NCBI GenBank assembly: GCA_964374095.1
Contig: CAYJXJ010000216.1
Span: 1-7,014, forward strand
From: CAYJXJ01 sp964374095
GTDB taxonomy: Bacteria > Elusimicrobiota > Elusimicrobia > UBA1565 > UBA9628
Reading direction: 5' to 3'
Length of the DNA: 7,014 nucleotides
In this document: positions 6,567-7,014 of the stretch, piece after piece
Numbering within the stretch: the first letter of the stretch is position 1
Layout of the letters: every line of letters starts with the position of its first letter
Program-made: the position numbers and the translations under genes
The notes under the pieces: model-generated
The model's input: the letters and a program-made list of their open reading frames with translations, nothing else
What the model was told of the DNA's origin: nothing
Databases searched by the model: none

Positions 6567-6577
6567 GTCTGGGCGCC

Positions 6578-6606
6578 TTGATTCTTGCGGGCTCAGGTGC
6601 TAAACT
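6578..6606 (+). promoter_or_regulatory. Candidate extended -10 promoter for the Uma2 gene
   Basis: TTGATT (6578-6583), a spacer of 17 bp and TAAACT (6601-6606) match the housekeeping promoter pattern at four of six positions each, and TG at 6598-6599 gives the extended -10 form. Transcription would start near 6613, about 17 nt before ATG 6630. The -35 box begins two bases after the right target duplication of the MITE-like element. Confidence 0.5.
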
Positions 6607-6629
6607 AATCGTATCGGCCGGGGAGCCCC

Positions 6630-7014
6630 ATGCCCCTTCGCACCCATAGCGTCAAATTCACCTACGAAGACTACCTCCTCTTCCCAGAGGACGGGAGGCG
6701 CCACGAGCTTATTGACGGAGAACATTTCATGACGCCGGCTCCGTCTATCAGACACCAAAAAATTCTCGGCAACCTCCACTGTTTTCTGAAAAATCATATT
6801 GCGCGCACGAAACAGGGAGAGGTGTATGTCGCTCCTACGGACGTGGTCCTTTCCGACCTGGATGTCGTCGAACCCGACCTTCTATTCGTCGGCGCGGCGA
6901 GGGCTTCCATCATCACGGAGAAAAACATCTCGGGGCCTCCCGATCTCGTGATCGAAATTATTGGCTCATGGCACGAAGGTGTGGGCTACCGTCCATGGCC
7001 TGAACTGAGCCATC
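6630..7014 (+). CDS. Uma2-family (DUF820) PD-(D/E)XK nuclease-fold protein, 3' part probably disrupted
   Basis: The frame runs 128 codons from ATG 6630 to the window end; GGGGAG (6620-6625) lies 4 nt upstream as ribosome site. Residues 11-111 follow the Uma2 pattern: 'YEDYLLFPEDGRRHELIDGE' (12-31), 'TPAPSIRHQ' (35-43), 'GEVYVAPTDVVLSDLDVVEPDLLFV' (63-87), 'IITEKNISGPPDLVIEII' (94-111). Asp83 and Glu109 are the expected acidic residues of the PD-(D/E)XK core. Family members normally continue with a 'LSPST' motif and about 70 more residues including a lysine and a conserved 'Y...G' region. Here the frame instead reads 'GSWHEGVGYRPWPELSH', and neither other frame restores the motif, so homology stops near 6962. 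Codon use (many AAA, ATT, CTT) is visibly less GC-rich than in the neighbours, suggesting separate acquisition. These proteins are common in multicopy in environmental bacteria and their biological role is poorly known. The gene is either interrupted by an insertion or degenerate; sequence beyond the window would decide. Confidence 0.72.
   Translation, partial: MPLRTHSVKFTYEDYLLFPEDGRRHELIDGEHFMTPAPSIRHQKILGNLHCFLKNHIARTKQGEVYVAPTDVVLSDLDVVEPDLLFVGAARASIITEKNISGPPDLVIEIIGSWHEGVGYRPWPELSH
6962..7012. repeat. Inverted repeat at the point where Uma2 homology stops
   Basis: TGGCTCA (6962-6968) and TGAGCCA (7006-7012) are complementary, with a second pair CATGG (6967-6971) and CCATG (6993-6997) inside. 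It starts at the base where Uma2 similarity ends, so it could be the terminal region of an inserted element. The arms are short and the sequence ends two bases later, so this remains tentative. Confidence 0.35.

Larger units (their letters stand above)
6347..6575. mobile_element. MITE-like element with terminal inverted repeats and 8-bp target duplication
   Basis: The 8-bp sequence TCTGGGCG occurs directly repeated at 6347-6354 and 6568-6575. Between these lie 213 bp bounded by inverted repeats: left TCCAAGTTCCCGGACTTT (6355-6372) and right, read on the minus strand, TCCATGTTCCCGGACTTT (6566-6549), 17 of 18 identical. Similarity continues inward with a one-base length difference to a shared GGC (ends at 6378 and 6542). 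One extra G (6567) separates the right repeat from its duplication. The interior has no convincing gene and is full of palindromes. Inverted ends, flanking duplication and small size are the standard signature of a non-autonomous element moved by a transposase encoded elsewhere. I do not recognise the insertion-sequence family from these ends. The 76 nt before it (6271-6346) show nothing I can name. Confidence 0.72.

Noticed and set aside
6355..6567. Group II intron remnant or integron attC site
   Set aside because: No domain V signature and no attC core (GTTRRRY) arrangement were seen; inverted ends with a flanking duplication fit a transposable element better.
1..7014. CRISPR array, tRNA or rRNA gene
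   Set aside because: No regularly spaced direct repeats, cloverleaf-like segment or rRNA-like conserved stretch was found on either strand by eye.

Overview
The window is GC-rich DNA from a bacterium that is probably Gram-negative: it encodes a predicted outer-membrane beta-barrel ending in an aromatic residue and secreted proteins with standard signal peptides. The gene content (FecR, CHASE2 adenylate cyclase, TPR/barrel protein, Uma2) would fit Elusimicrobiota, Myxococcota or similar environmental lineages. The sequence alone does not settle the phylum.

Layout. Positions 1-2258 carry two minus-strand genes. The upstream one (2258-819) encodes an exported TPR plus beta-barrel outer-membrane protein. 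The downstream one (777 to beyond position 1) encodes an exported FecR-domain protein, cut by the window edge. Diverging from them on the plus strand is a tightly packed three-gene run: a CHASE2 adenylate cyclase (2266-4485), a class I SAM methyltransferase (4482-5312, ATGA overlap) and a DPM1/GtrB-type membrane glycosyltransferase (5314-6270, 1-nt gap). The divergent start codons are only 7 bp apart.

The 359-nt gap 6271-6629 is not empty. It holds a compact, palindrome-rich element of about 213 bp with 18-bp terminal inverted repeats (17/18 matching) and a perfect 8-bp direct repeat on both sides. This is the signature of a non-autonomous transposable element (MITE-like). Just beyond it lie a good extended -10 promoter and an Uma2-family (DUF820) gene with lower GC. 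The Uma2 homology stops abruptly near 6962, where a short inverted repeat begins, so this gene is probably interrupted.

How the parts may work together. The CHASE2 cyclase, FecR protein and barrel protein look like one envelope-sensing module: a periplasmic sensor domain making cAMP inside, with FecR and the barrel protein as envelope partners. The cyclase is apparently co-transcribed with a methyltransferase and a lipid-linked sugar transferase, suggesting a link to surface-glycan or lipid modification. That link is inference. Two coding regions also contain unusually perfect inverted repeats (19 bp in the cyclase gene, 11 bp in the methyltransferase gene).
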